Shown here: piece by piece, positions 44,197 through 53,608 of the stretch
How positions within the stretch are numbered: the stretch's first letter is position 1
Layout: each line of letters opens with the position of its first letter
Source: CALKXV01 sp964632495
Lineage (GTDB): Bacteria; Pseudomonadota; Alphaproteobacteria; Rhodobacterales; Rhodobacteraceae
Direction: 5' to 3'
DNA: 64,000 nucleotides
Assembly (NCBI GenBank): GCA_964632495.1
Contig: CAZWDS010000002.1
Span: 62,001-126,000, forward strand
Translations under genes and position numbers: made by a program
Notes under the pieces: model-generated
Databases searched by the model: none
Told to the model about the DNA's origin: nothing
The model's input: only the letters and a program-made list of their open reading frames with translations

Positions 44197-45386
44197 CCAA
44201 TCTTTCCAGCGTCACTCACTGCCCGTGTTGCAGCGCTAAATTGGGTGACCCATTCTATTCCGTTGGGCCCGTACCTGTGCACAGCTGCTTGATGCTTGAT
44301 AATGCGAAAGATGCCGCTGCCTTTCCGGCTGAAAACGTAAGGCTCGCGCTTTGCGAGGACTGCGGCTTTGTGACGAACATTGATTTTGATCCGAAATGGA
44401 GCGCTTACGCACCCAATTACGAAGACCAGCAAAGCTTCTCGCCGACATTTAATTCCTTTGCCGGTCGCATGGCAAAAGATTTGATTGAACGCTACGAATT
44501 GGACGGCAAAAGAGTTGTCGAAGTGGGATGCTCAAAAGGCGACTTTCTGCGGCTTCTGTGCGAAGGTGGCAATATGAAAGCGGTCGGAATTGACCCAAGC
44601 GCTTTGCCGGGGCGCATTCCGCCGCCTCAGAATGGCACGCTTGACTTCATTGCCGAATATTATGGCCCCGATCACTATGATCTGCCCGCCGATATGATCT
44701 GTTGCCGTCACACGCTTGAACACATCCAGAACGTGGATGAAACGCTAATAGCCTTTCGTGACCATGCCGCGGCAAACCCTGGGTGCGTGGTCGTTATCGA
44801 GGTGCCGGATGCGATGCGCGTTTGGCAGCAAGCGGCTTTCGAAGACATCTATTATGAGCATTGCTCGTATTTCACCGCCGGCTCTTTGGCCCGAGCGATG
44901 CGCCGGGCGGGGTTCGCCGTTACTGATTTGCGCTATGAATATGACGACCAATATCTTGTTGTAGAAGCCGTTCTTGATCCCAGCAAAGATAGGCATTTCG
45001 AGATTGAAGAAGATCCCAGCATGGTCGCAGAAGTCATTCAAAAACTGCCCGCGATCATGGAAGACAAGATTCAAACATGGCGCAGTTTTCTGGAGAATCG
45101 GAATACAGGGCTGGCGATTTGGGGGTCTGGTTCGAAATGCGTCGCTTTCCTGCGCACGCTAAAGCCGTCCAAAGGTGTTGATGCGATTATTGATATCAAC
45201 CCACATCGAAAAGACCGTTATGCTCCGGCGTCATCGCAACCCATCAATACTCCGGATTGTTTGACATCCGTGAATCCAAAGACCGTCATTTTAATGAATG
45301 CAATTTACGAACAAGAGATTGCGAACTCTCTTTCCGAAATGGGTCTTAAGCCGGATCTTTTGACACTGGATGCCCTTCCAAAATGA
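44193..45386 (+). CDS. Second zinc-containing SAM-dependent methyltransferase
   Basis: 397 aa from ATG 44193. It has the same three-part plan as its neighbour: N-terminal Cys pairs (HCPCCSAKLGD; LCEDCGFVTN), a SAM domain (RVVEVGCSKGDFLRLL; CCRHTLEHIQN) and a C-terminal nucleotide-fold part (LAIWGSGSKCVAFLRTL). The SAM loop differs from the first copy, so the two probably act on different positions or sugars. Coupled by ATGA on both sides. Confidence 0.83.
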   Translation: MTNLSSVTHCPCCSAKLGDPFYSVGPVPVHSCLMLDNAKDAAAFPAENVRLALCEDCGFVTNIDFDPKWSAYAPNYEDQQSFSPTFNSFAGRMAKDLIERYELDGKRVVEVGCSKGDFLRLLCEGGNMKAVGIDPSALPGRIPPPQNGTLDFIAEYYGPDHYDLPADMICCRHTLEHIQNVDETLIAFRDHAAANPGCVVVIEVPDAMRVWQQAAFEDIYYEHCSYFTAGSLARAMRRAGFAVTDLRYEYDDQYLVVEAVLDPSKDRHFEIEEDPSMVAEVIQKLPAIMEDKIQTWRSFLENRNTGLAIWGSGSKCVAFLRTLKPSKGVDAIIDINPHRKDRYAPASSQPINTPDCLTSVNPKTVILMNAIYEQEIANSLSEMGLKPDLLTLDALPK

Positions 45387-46429
45387 CCAAGATAGCTGTT
45401 GTAAGCGGCCGTGCTTATTCATTCCTTCTGGCTGAGTATTGTGCGCGCGATTTCGAAGACGCGATCACGGATGCTACAGAAGCCGAATTGATTTGCCCCA
45501 CGCCCGAGGGGAAAGAAAAACTTCAATGCAATGCAGATATCGCGATTGTTGTTGGGATAACATTCGATCGTATGGCCGAGCTTTTGCAGTCCACGGAATT
45601 TTCGTCAGGCTGCAAAGTTCTTGCCTATGTCTTTGGTGCTTATGAGTTTTTGACGAAAAAACCCAGGAACCCGGTCAATATTTGGCGCAAACGCAATTGG
45701 TTCGGTTCGTTTGCCAAGGTCGATTGTCTATATTTGGGTTTCGATGTTTGGGTCGATGAAATAGCCAACAACTTGGACGTTAAAGCATCCTATGTGCCGA
45801 TGGCCGCAAATGTCATGGCGGTGAATGCGTCGCCTTTCAAAGGTGAAGACCGCCCGATAGCCGTAGCTGCGTTTGGCCGTCAGCACGGGCCAATTGTATC
45901 GGCCTTAAGCGATGCATTTAATCACCATGGGTCATCTGATTTTCTATACAATCCAAACTTTTTGGTGACGCGCGGGGCCCGCGATTTTAAGCGATACCGC
46001 GATATGTTCTGGCAGGCGCTTCGCCAAAGTAAAATGTCTTTGGCCTTTGATCATTATGCGGCTCCGAATGTCTCGGGGGCCCGGTGTTCCTATGTTGGTC
46101 CACGTTGGTTCGAAAGTCTGGCGGCGGGAACTGTTGTTGCGGGGATTGCACCTCCGACCGCTGATCGCGACGTCTTGCTGGATTGGCCCGAAGCAACCAT
46201 CGAACTGCCCGAAGATCCGGATGCAAGTGTTGAGGCGATGAGCAGGATGCTAAGGGACACGGATTTCTTGAAAGAGGTGTCCACGCGCAACCTCATGGAA
46301 ATGAACAGGCGTCATGACTGGCGGCATCGACTTGCCGAGATCCTTGCAGAAAACGATGTTGAGCTTCCGCCGCGCTTGGTCAGCCAACTTGACCTTCTTG
46401 CTGATCGCGCCCGCGCTTTAAAGATTTGA
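45383..46429 (+). CDS. Glycosyltransferase-like protein (GT-B, CgeB/DUF3880-like)
   Basis: 348 aa. The C-terminal half resembles GT-B transferases (SGARCSYVGPRWFESLAAGTV, a sugar-nucleotide-binding Glu in FESLAAGT, and a closing NLMEMNRRHDWRHRL helix). The N-terminal half is divergent. It would transfer the methylated sugar made by the four upstream enzymes onto an acceptor that is not encoded nearby. Convergent with mttB. Function by similarity only. Confidence 0.65.
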   Translation: MTKIAVVSGRAYSFLLAEYCARDFEDAITDATEAELICPTPEGKEKLQCNADIAIVVGITFDRMAELLQSTEFSSGCKVLAYVFGAYEFLTKKPRNPVNIWRKRNWFGSFAKVDCLYLGFDVWVDEIANNLDVKASYVPMAANVMAVNASPFKGEDRPIAVAAFGRQHGPIVSALSDAFNHHGSSDFLYNPNFLVTRGARDFKRYRDMFWQALRQSKMSLAFDHYAAPNVSGARCSYVGPRWFESLAAGTVVAGIAPPTADRDVLLDWPEATIELPEDPDASVEAMSRMLRDTDFLKEVSTRNLMEMNRRHDWRHRLAEILAENDVELPPRLVSQLDLLADRARALKI

Positions 46430-46435
46430 ACCTGC

Positions 46436-47965
46436 CTAGCAGATCACGTCGAAGCGGGCGCGGATGTCACGTTCTTGTTCCGATGTAAGATGGCTTGGAT
46501 GATGCTCTGCAAGGATCGACCGGGCTTGTGATTTGGCCGCAGTCCAGGCGTCGGGTGCTCCCATCTTGGCCCAGGTCGTGGGTTCGTTTCTGTCCGCAAT
46601 CGTTGGGTAGAAATAGTCGCGCTCCATTGCCGCAAGCGTATGTGCGCCGCCCAGAAAATGCCCTTCGCCCAAAACGGCTTCGACAATGGCATCAAAGCCA
46701 AGGTTTTCATCCGTTACTTCGATGCCGCGCAGCGCACGGTAGATGCCGGAATGCATTTCATCATCCAGAATGAACGCCTCAAAGCTTGCGCCCAAAAGCG
46801 AAGCAGTCATGCCCGAGCTTTCGTAGATCAGGTTGCCCCCGGCAAGGGCGGCGGCCAGAGCGGTCATGCCCTTTTCTGCACCATATTGCGCATCAATGGC
46901 TTTCGCGTCGGTCATCGAACTTGCAACCCCAGACGGTAGCCCAAGCCAATTCGACAATTGCGCCGATGCGGCATTCAAAACGGCCGTTTCACCACTGCCG
47001 CCCGAAAATGCGCCTGTGCGTAGATCAATAACCAAGGGCCAATTCGAAAAGATCATTGGAAATCCCGGACGGATCACATTGACCATGACAAGGCTGGCCA
47101 GCGTTTCGGCCAAGGATTGCGCCAAAAATCCTGCAAGGGTTGCTGGCGCCGTGGCCCCGGCTTGCGCCGCGGTGATGCAAGACACCGGGATGTTATGCGC
47201 AATACATTCATAGACCACGTCCACGGCATCTTCGCCGAACCGCATGGGGGAAATGACAGGGCTGATGTGGGCTTTCATGAAGGGGGCCCGCGCAAAACTG
47301 CCTGACCCTCCAGCTGCAATGTCCAGCATGTCGATGATCGGGGTGACATGTTCGGCCAGTGTAAAAGCGGTAGCGGTTGGTTTGGTTGTGTTCTTCAAAA
47401 GAGCGAAAGCGGTGTTTACATCCAGCGCATAATCCCCCGGCACATCCGTTGCGATGCAACAGCGGGTGAACCAGCTGACGTTGGCAAGGGTGTCTTGAAG
47501 GCGGGTGAAATCGTGCAGGTCTGTCAGCGTCGAAGGCCGGTAAAGCCCGGTGTCCAGATCAAGGGTCTGCACCGCCGCGCCGCCCGTGCCAAAGTGAACC
47601 CGATCTCCGCCGACTTCGATGGAACGATCGGGGTCGCGGCCATGGAACGTAAACGTCTTAGCGGCACTTGCGATGGCGCTTTCAACAAGTTGACTTGGCA
47701 ACACAATCCGTCCGTCGCCTCTGTCCTTGGCACCCGCACCAATAAGGTCGCGTGCCAAATGGTCCGGCACCTCACCCATGCCAAGATGGTCAAGCAATTT
47801 CAGCGCTGTGTCATAGATCTGTTGCAGGTCGTTGTCGGACAGCGGTCGGTAACTGCCGCCGATCTGGCCGGGGGGGCAGGGATCAAACGCGGGCTTGGCG
47901 GCCCGTTTTGCAAGCCTTTCTTCGCGACCGCTTCTGATTGTGGTTCGTCGCTGCTGGCCCGCCAT
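46436..47965 (-). CDS. Trimethylamine methyltransferase (MttB) family protein without pyrrolysine
   Basis: 509 aa; recognised from overall pattern (GGSYRPLSDNDLQQIYD, RVHFGTGGAAVQTLDLD, a long TIM-barrel with GGSGSF and ILDDEMHSG near the C-terminus). The frame has no internal amber codon, so this is a non-pyrrolysine MttB homologue like the glycine-betaine methyltransferase MtgB, which passes a methyl group to a corrinoid protein. No corrinoid protein gene lies nearby. Divergent from a ProVWX-type importer, implying a quaternary-amine substrate. Confidence 0.87.
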   Translation of the reverse strand: MAGQQRRTTIRSGREERLAKRAAKPAFDPCPPGQIGGSYRPLSDNDLQQIYDTALKLLDHLGMGEVPDHLARDLIGAGAKDRGDGRIVLPSQLVESAIASAAKTFTFHGRDPDRSIEVGGDRVHFGTGGAAVQTLDLDTGLYRPSTLTDLHDFTRLQDTLANVSWFTRCCIATDVPGDYALDVNTAFALLKNTTKPTATAFTLAEHVTPIIDMLDIAAGGSGSFARAPFMKAHISPVISPMRFGEDAVDVVYECIAHNIPVSCITAAQAGATAPATLAGFLAQSLAETLASLVMVNVIRPGFPMIFSNWPLVIDLRTGAFSGGSGETAVLNAASAQLSNWLGLPSGVASSMTDAKAIDAQYGAEKGMTALAAALAGGNLIYESSGMTASLLGASFEAFILDDEMHSGIYRALRGIEVTDENLGFDAIVEAVLGEGHFLGGAHTLAAMERDYFYPTIADRNEPTTWAKMGAPDAWTAAKSQARSILAEHHPSHLTSEQERDIRARFDVIC

Positions 47966-48124
47966 GATTCGTCCTGTCGATTTGGAATTCGAACTACATA
48001 GAAATGTGGCGGGTTAGCCAAGCCACGAAATACGCCAGTGTTACAGGCGCTAAAGCACTTGCTTGCCTTTCCACCGCTAATAACCGCAACATCGTCAGGC
48101 ACGTTAAGGGGATTGGGACTAACC

Positions 48125-49186
48125 TTGGGCGATACTACGCGAGGCGAGGCTGTCGTTGAAGTAAGCGGCGTCTGGAAGATTTTTGGTGATCGGGCCAAAG
48201 ACGCGATGGCGGCTGTCGAGGCCGACAATCTGTCCAAGCCTGAAGTGCTCGAAAAATTCGAAGCCGTCGTTGGTGTTCGGGATGTCAGCTTTTCCGTCGA
48301 TGAAGGCGAGATTTTTTGCATCATGGGGCTTTCCGGATCGGGAAAGTCGACGCTGGTGCGCCATATCAACCGGCTGATCGAACCGACCGCCGGGCAGATC
48401 ATGATCAACGGGGTGAACGTCGGTGATCTCGGCTCGGAAGCTTTGCGCGAATTGCGTGCCGACAAGATCGGCATGGTGTTTCAGAACATGGCTTTGCTGC
48501 CGCACCGCACGGTGGCCGACAACATCGCCTTTGCGCTTGAGTTGCGCAACGTCGACGCCTTCACGCGCGGCCAAGTGGCCGAAGACGTGATCGAACGCGT
48601 CAGCTTGCAAGGGTACGGCAACCGGTATCCGTCCGAACTGTCGGGCGGTATGCAACAGCGCGTCGGCTTGGCCCGCGCCTTGGCGGCTGATCCGGACATT
48701 TTATTGATGGACGAACCATTCTCGGCTCTGGACCCATTGATCCGGCGCGGCCTGCAGGACGAGTTTCTGGAACTGTCACGCAGCATGAAGAAGACTACGC
48801 TTTTCATCACCCATGATCTGGACGAAGCAATCCGCATGGGCACGCATATCGCAATCATGAAGGACGGCGAGATCGTACAGATCGGCACGCCCGAGGATAT
48901 CGTGACCAAACCTGCCGACGACTATGTGGCTGATTTTGTGCAAGGCATCTCCAAACTGAAATTGATCTTTGCCCATACCGTAATGAAGCCGATCGAAGCC
49001 TATGAACAAGCAAACGGCACGCTTACCATTGCCGATTGTCCGCAAGCCACGCCTGACGATGATCTTGACCGATTGGTCGAACTGGCCGTCGATCAGCCCA
49101 ATCCTGTGGTCATTATGGACGCTGGCAATGCGGTTGGCGTGGTGACGAAAGACGCATTGCTGCACGGCATTCAGGGGGAAGCGTAA
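48125..49186 (+). CDS. Glycine betaine/proline-type ABC transporter ATP-binding protein (ProV-like)
   Basis: 353 aa from a TTG at 48125; the start is uncertain and could be further upstream. The OpuA/ProV layout is clear: VWKIFGDRAKDAM near the N-terminus, Walker A GLSGSGKSTLVRHINRLIEP, LSGGMQQRVGLARAL, LLMDEPFSALDPLIRRG and a C-terminal CBS-like regulatory part (about 275-353). It forms an operon with the permease (3-nt gap) and the binding protein. Divergent from mttB. Confidence 0.88.
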   Translation: MGDTTRGEAVVEVSGVWKIFGDRAKDAMAAVEADNLSKPEVLEKFEAVVGVRDVSFSVDEGEIFCIMGLSGSGKSTLVRHINRLIEPTAGQIMINGVNVGDLGSEALRELRADKIGMVFQNMALLPHRTVADNIAFALELRNVDAFTRGQVAEDVIERVSLQGYGNRYPSELSGGMQQRVGLARALAADPDILLMDEPFSALDPLIRRGLQDEFLELSRSMKKTTLFITHDLDEAIRMGTHIAIMKDGEIVQIGTPEDIVTKPADDYVADFVQGISKLKLIFAHTVMKPIEAYEQANGTLTIADCPQATPDDDLDRLVELAVDQPNPVVIMDAGNAVGVVTKDALLHGIQGEA

Positions 49187-49188
49187 CA

Positions 49189-50739
49189 ATGGCCGAGACC
49201 AAGGATGTGTCCGCACCTTTCAAAGAGTTTGCCGGAAAAAATGGCGACTATTATGCCAAGACGTTTCTCAGCATTCAGCAAGACAAACTGCCACGAACTC
49301 ACATCAATTGGAGCGCTGCGCTTGGCAGTTTCTTCTGGGCGGGGCTGCGGTCGAACTGGTTGTTGTTCTGGATTGGTTTTTTGCTTGATCTTGTGGCGCT
49401 GATTTATCTCGCGCTGACGTACAAATACACGGGCGCTTCTGCGCAGGCGGTGATCGACGATAAGGCCTTTCTGGTCGAACGGTACGACGCATGGGCCTCG
49501 AACAGCTTGATTGCTGGGATCGTTATTTTCCTTTTGGGGCGTCTTTTGTTCGGCTGGATCGCGGATCGCTTCTATTTCCGTCAATACAGCCGCTGGCGTA
49601 TCACGCCGTCTACCCCTTCCTTGTCAAAGCCAAACCGTTTGGTGATCACCGCGTTGATCGTGGCCCTTATTGCGCCATTGATGCTGTATCGTGCGTCGCA
49701 ATTTGCACCGGAAGAACGCGCCTGCATCAAGCAAGCGCGACAAATCCAAGCGGGTGAAACGGTGCCCTTCAAAGAGCGCTTCGACTGCACGGTCATCGGT
49801 GAGTTCCCCACATTCGTCTGGCTGGAGCGTCCCGATACGGTCAGCTATCCGCGCAATGACGACGGCAGCCGCTACGTGAAGTTAGAACCAGCGCGCGCCG
49901 ATTTACCGCCGATCAATCTGAATACCTTTCTGGCCCAGAAAATTGACGATGGGATCGGGTATATGACGGCCTTTTACGGGTTCTTCTTTGACGGGATCAC
50001 CGCGTTCCTCAGAACAATGCTGGGCACGATCACGGCTGTCTTTGTCGGCACGCCTTGGATCATTACGATGGCTGCAATCCTTGCTATTTCCTATACGTTC
50101 GCAGGCGCGCGCGTGTCGGCATTCGTGGCGGTATCTCTGGCCTATCTGGCGTTTTTCGGGTTCTGGCAAACCGCGATGGACACTTTGGCCTTGGTTACAG
50201 CGGCGTCGATCATATGTGTGGTCTTCGGGTTGCCCTTGGGCATTTGGGTCGGCAAGTCGAAACGGGTTCAAACGGTCGTGACGCCGATATTGGACATTAT
50301 GCAAACCATCCCGTCCTTCGTGTATCTTCTGCCCGCGGTCGCCTTCTTCTCAATCGGTAAACCGCCCGGCATTCTGGCCACGGTGATCTTTGCGATGCCG
50401 CCCATGGTGCGTCTGACGGCGCTTGGATTGAAGCATGTGCCGGAAAACACGAAAGAAGCCGCTTTGGCATTCGGTGCCAATCCGCGCCAGCTTTTGACCA
50501 AGGTTGAATTGCCGTTGGCCCTGCCGTCGATCATGGCGGGCGTCAATCAGGTGGTGATGATGAGCCTGTCGATGGTCGTGGTCGCGGCTTTGATCGGCGC
50601 GGGCGGTATGGGCTTTATCGTCACCGAAGCGCTGGCAAACACAAAAACCGGGCGAGGCATACTTGCCGGGATCGGAATTGCCTTGCTGGCCATGATGATC
50701 GACAGAGTGGTACAAAAGGCAAATCGAGTGCAGCAATAA
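49189..50739 (+). CDS. Glycine betaine/proline-type ABC transporter permease (ProW-like), long form
   Basis: 516 aa, longer than E. coli ProW. The N-terminal half holds extra helices (about 40-75, 105-125, 148-165) and a soluble stretch. The C-terminal half (about 265-510) is the ProW-type permease, with LGIWVGKSKRVQTVVTPILD, MQTIPSFVYLLPAVAFF, the EAA loop NTKEAALAFGANPRQLLTKV and GAGGMGFIV. The extension is a known theme in marine betaine importers, but its role is unclear. Confidence 0.87.
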   Translation: MAETKDVSAPFKEFAGKNGDYYAKTFLSIQQDKLPRTHINWSAALGSFFWAGLRSNWLLFWIGFLLDLVALIYLALTYKYTGASAQAVIDDKAFLVERYDAWASNSLIAGIVIFLLGRLLFGWIADRFYFRQYSRWRITPSTPSLSKPNRLVITALIVALIAPLMLYRASQFAPEERACIKQARQIQAGETVPFKERFDCTVIGEFPTFVWLERPDTVSYPRNDDGSRYVKLEPARADLPPINLNTFLAQKIDDGIGYMTAFYGFFFDGITAFLRTMLGTITAVFVGTPWIITMAAILAISYTFAGARVSAFVAVSLAYLAFFGFWQTAMDTLALVTAASIICVVFGLPLGIWVGKSKRVQTVVTPILDIMQTIPSFVYLLPAVAFFSIGKPPGILATVIFAMPPMVRLTALGLKHVPENTKEAALAFGANPRQLLTKVELPLALPSIMAGVNQVVMMSLSMVVVAALIGAGGMGFIVTEALANTKTGRGILAGIGIALLAMMIDRVVQKANRVQQ

Positions 50740-50771
50740 GCGCTCAAACAAGACTAACCAGGGAGATTACA

Positions 50772-51722
50772 ATGAAACCAACCAAACTCATCCTTGCGGC
50801 AACGGCGGTCAGCCTGATGTCGACAACGGCAATGGCTCAGGAAAAGGTCGCGATTTCTGACCTGAACTGGACCGGCGCGAAGGCAATTGCGCATGTCATC
50901 AAGGCTGTGATCGAAGGCCCGTTGAACTCGGAAGCCGAGATCATCGAAGGCCTGTCTGACCAGTCGATCATTTCGGCTGGCATGGACAAGGGCGACGGCT
51001 CGGCCGACGTCTATACCGACATGTGGATGCCGAACCAGCAGCCGATCTGGGACAAGTACATCGACGGTGCCGGAACCGTGGCGACCAACACGCCTTACAT
51101 GGGCACCCAAGGCATGTTCGTGCCCAGCTATCTGGGTGATGAGATCTCAAGCTTTGAAGACCTGGCTGACCCCGATCTGGCGGCCAAGTTCGACACTGAC
51201 GGCAACGGCAAGGGCGAATACTGGGCGGGCGACGCCTCGTGGAAGTCCACCAAGATGTGGCAGGTCAAAATGAAGGACTACGGTCTGGATGAGCTGTGGG
51301 AGCCGAACATCATTTCGGACGCCACGTTCAAAGCGCAACTGAAGTCGGCGATCGGCAACCAGGATCCGATCCTGTTCTACTACTGGACGCCTGAATGGCT
51401 GCACGCAGCTTACGACCTAAACAAGCTGACCGAGCCGCCACATGTCGAAGGCTGCATGGACCTGAAGCTGGACGAAGAAGACTGGCTGGAAGCTTCGACC
51501 TTCTCCTGCGCACACAATGACGCAACGATTTATGTGTCCTATTCCAAGTCGCTTGAGGAACGGAACCCGGCAGCCGCCAAGTTCCTGTCACAGGTTCAGT
51601 TTGATCCGGCCATCGTGAACGATTGGATCCTGCAGATTGGTCGCGACGAAATGGACCCTCAGGATGTTGCAGAAACATGGGTGGCCGAAAACATGGACAC
51701 CGTGAACGCCTGGATCAACTGA
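50772..51722 (+). CDS. Glycine betaine-type substrate-binding protein (OpuAC/ProX-like)
   Basis: 316 aa with a clear Sec signal peptide (cleavage AMA/QEK at residue 22). The mature protein has the OpuAC layout with many Trp residues (DLNWTGAKA, TDMWMPNQQPIWD, YYWTPEWLHAAY) that can form the aromatic cage for a quaternary ammonium group. GGGAG-type Shine-Dalgarno 5-8 nt before the ATG. Followed by a strong intrinsic terminator. Confidence 0.9.
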   Translation: MKPTKLILAATAVSLMSTTAMAQEKVAISDLNWTGAKAIAHVIKAVIEGPLNSEAEIIEGLSDQSIISAGMDKGDGSADVYTDMWMPNQQPIWDKYIDGAGTVATNTPYMGTQGMFVPSYLGDEISSFEDLADPDLAAKFDTDGNGKGEYWAGDASWKSTKMWQVKMKDYGLDELWEPNIISDATFKAQLKSAIGNQDPILFYYWTPEWLHAAYDLNKLTEPPHVEGCMDLKLDEEDWLEASTFSCAHNDATIYVSYSKSLEERNPAAAKFLSQVQFDPAIVNDWILQIGRDEMDPQDVAETWVAENMDTVNAWIN

Positions 51723-51774
51723 TCGGGTAACTTTGGATGTAGGACCCTCTGTGTTTCACATCCCTTGCTAAATG

Positions 51775-51805
51775 GCCCGGCGCGTCCAATCGCGCCGGGC
51801 TTTTT
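51775..51805 (+). terminator. Rho-independent terminator of the ProVWX-type operon
   Basis: GCCCGGCGCG, loop TCCAAT, then CGCGCCGGGC, followed directly by TTTTT. A textbook intrinsic terminator 53 bp after the binding-protein stop. Confidence 0.93.
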
Positions 51806-52089
51806 GTCTTGTGCTTTGGGTGACCAGCGTCGCGCAAATTCCCCGGACAGCGCAATGAGGGCAGCTTGGGCGCCGCCACGGCGAACGTCCCCATTGCGAA
51901 CAAAGCTGTTCGGTGCAGAAGTATCCGGTTGTCGTAGATTGGCGGAGTCTTTGTTTCTGCAATTGAGTTGCACTATCGAAATCACGGCTGAGTTCTTAGA
52001 ACCTCCACCATCGAGTCACGTGTCGGGTAAACTGCTCAGTTAAGCGCGCTCATTCTGTCACGATTGATTTCGATGCTTCGGTTGCTCGC
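51806..52089. other. Intergenic DNA with no gene seen
   Basis: Between the terminator and the broken reading frame at 52090. I see no coding frame, RNA or repeat that I can support. It probably belongs to the decayed insertion region that follows. Confidence 0.35.
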
Positions 52090-52250
52090 TCAGACCAGAA
52101 AACTGTAACCGAGACCGAAAACATCATCAAAGCCGAGCAGCCGCTTTGTAAGCCCTTGGCGATGCATGGACCCCAACAATGTCTCGACCGAGCCTCGCAT
52201 TGGATCAGCGCCCATAGGAAGCAGATCAGGCCAGTCGGACGATAGCCCGT
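52090..52250 (-). pseudogene. 3' end of an unrecognised gene, cut by an IS3 remnant
   Basis: A minus-strand frame with sensible codons (DGLSSDWPDLLPMGADPMRG ... SVETLLGSMHRQGLTKRLL ... GLGYSFLV) ends in TGA at 52090. It loses coding character where the opposite-strand transposase fragment begins (about 52253). It reads as the tail of a host or IS gene truncated by insertion or deletion. Product not recognised. Confidence 0.35.
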
Positions 52251-52252
52251 CT

Positions 52253-52375
52253 TTGGCCAGACGGAAGGCCGAGATGGCCATCTTCGAGTACATCAATGGC
52301 TTCTATAATCCGCGTCGCCGCCACTCAGCACTGGGCTGGAAAAGCCCTGTCGCCTTCGAACGAAAGGTGGCTTAA
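52253..52375 (+). pseudogene. C-terminal fragment of an IS3-family transposase (OrfB)
   Basis: About 40 codons read LARRKAEMAIFEYINGFY, NPRRRHSALGWKSP, then VAFERKVA and a stop. This is the conserved end of IS3-family OrfB integrase domains. All upstream catalytic parts are missing, so this is a remnant. The terminal DNA after the stop (cacttggggcggcacaa) resembles an IS right end. It lies 180 bp from tRNA-Ser. Confidence 0.8.
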
Positions 52376-52557
52376 ACGGGCACTTGGGGCGGCACAAAAG
52401 CGTGACAGGTCCAAAATGCCGGTCTGAGACTTCTGGCAGAGATGGCCCGATTTGGGCTCTCACCGCCAGTCTCTGGATGCAGCACCACCCGCTAGTCCCC
52501 GGAAATACGGGACTAATCTGAGCTTCAGGCAAACACACCGCTGAGACGGGACCCATG

Positions 52558-52647
52558 TGGCGGAGAGACAGGGATTCGAACCCTGGGTAGGCTTGCACCC
52601 ACAACGGTTTTCGAGACCGCCCCGTTCGACCACTCCGGCACCTCTCC
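52558..52647 (-). tRNA. tRNA-Ser (CGA)
   Basis: A 90-nt class-II tRNA on the minus strand: acceptor GGAGAGG, anticodon loop CTCGAAA with anticodon CGA, a long variable arm, T-arm CCAGGGTTCGAATCCCTG-type and an encoded CCA end. Confidence 0.93.
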
Positions 52648-52759
52648 GCGGGGGTCATGATCGGGCGAATAAGGGATCACTGATGCCCGCGCAACCCTTT
52701 TCCCGCCGAATTCACCGCCAAAGCTTTGAATGCCGGTCTTCGTGCCTTACTTATGGAGC

Positions 52760-53581
52760 ATGAAACACACAATCGCTCCCATCGTCGCCGCGCTTACGCT
52801 TTTCACCGCCACGCCATTGTTCGCCGCCACCAAGGCCGAACTGGACGCGCTTTACGAGGCGATGCGCACCGATGAACTTTTAGGCATCATGGCCGACGAA
52901 GGTCTGGCCGAAGGCGAAGGCCTTCAAGACGACATGCTGGGGGGCAGGGGCGGTGTGGCCTGGGACCAAATCCTGAACCGCATTTATACGCCCGCCACCA
53001 TGGCTGAAGACTTCCGCGCTGTCTTTGACGCTGAATTGGCCGACGCCGATGTGGGCCCTCTGTTGGATTTCTACGCCACGAATACCGGCCAGCGCGTGGC
53101 GCAGTTCGAAGTCGAAGGCCGCCGCGCCATCGGCGAAGCATCTGTCGAGGAAGCCGCCAAAACCGCCTATGTCCAACTGGCGCCGGAAGGCACGCGCCTG
53201 AAGCTTCTGACCGAATTTCTGGAACTGAACGATCTGGTCGAGCTGAACGTCGCCGGAGCCATGACCTCGAACCTCGCCTTCTTCCGCGGCATGGGCGAAG
53301 GCGGCGGTTTTGAGATGGACGAAAGCGAGATGCTGGCCCAGGTCTACGCCTCCGAACCGGAACTCCGCGCCAGCACCACCGAATGGGTCACCGCCTACCT
53401 CACCTTCACCTACGCGCGCCTGTCCGACGACGAATTGGCCGACTATATCGAGCTGTCCAAAACCAAAGCAGGCCGCGATCTGAACAGAGCGCTCTTCGCG
53501 GGGTTCTACGACGTCTTCACCGGCATCTCGTTCGATCTGGGCGAGGCCGTGTCGCGGTTCATGGTGACCGAGGAGCTTTAG
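52760..53581 (+). CDS. DUF2059 domain exported protein
   Basis: 273 aa from ATG 52760, which opens a Sec signal peptide (MKHTIAPIVAALTLFTATPLFA, cleavage near residue 22). The mature part is helical with two similar halves, the C-terminal one being DUF2059-like (TEWVTAYLTFTYARLSDDELADYI, read in pieces; SKTKAGRDLNRALFAGFYDVF). It should be periplasmic. Function unknown. An upstream in-frame start adds 10 residues that would spoil the signal peptide. Confidence 0.78.
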   Translation: MKHTIAPIVAALTLFTATPLFAATKAELDALYEAMRTDELLGIMADEGLAEGEGLQDDMLGGRGGVAWDQILNRIYTPATMAEDFRAVFDAELADADVGPLLDFYATNTGQRVAQFEVEGRRAIGEASVEEAAKTAYVQLAPEGTRLKLLTEFLELNDLVELNVAGAMTSNLAFFRGMGEGGGFEMDESEMLAQVYASEPELRASTTEWVTAYLTFTYARLSDDELADYIELSKTKAGRDLNRALFAGFYDVFTGISFDLGEAVSRFMVTEEL

Positions 53582-53608
53582 GGGCCACCTTTTTTTAAGG
53601 AACGGGAT

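Noticed and set aside
46436..47965. Pyrrolysine-containing MttB
   Set aside because: The frame contains no in-frame TAG, so it belongs to the non-pyrrolysine group.
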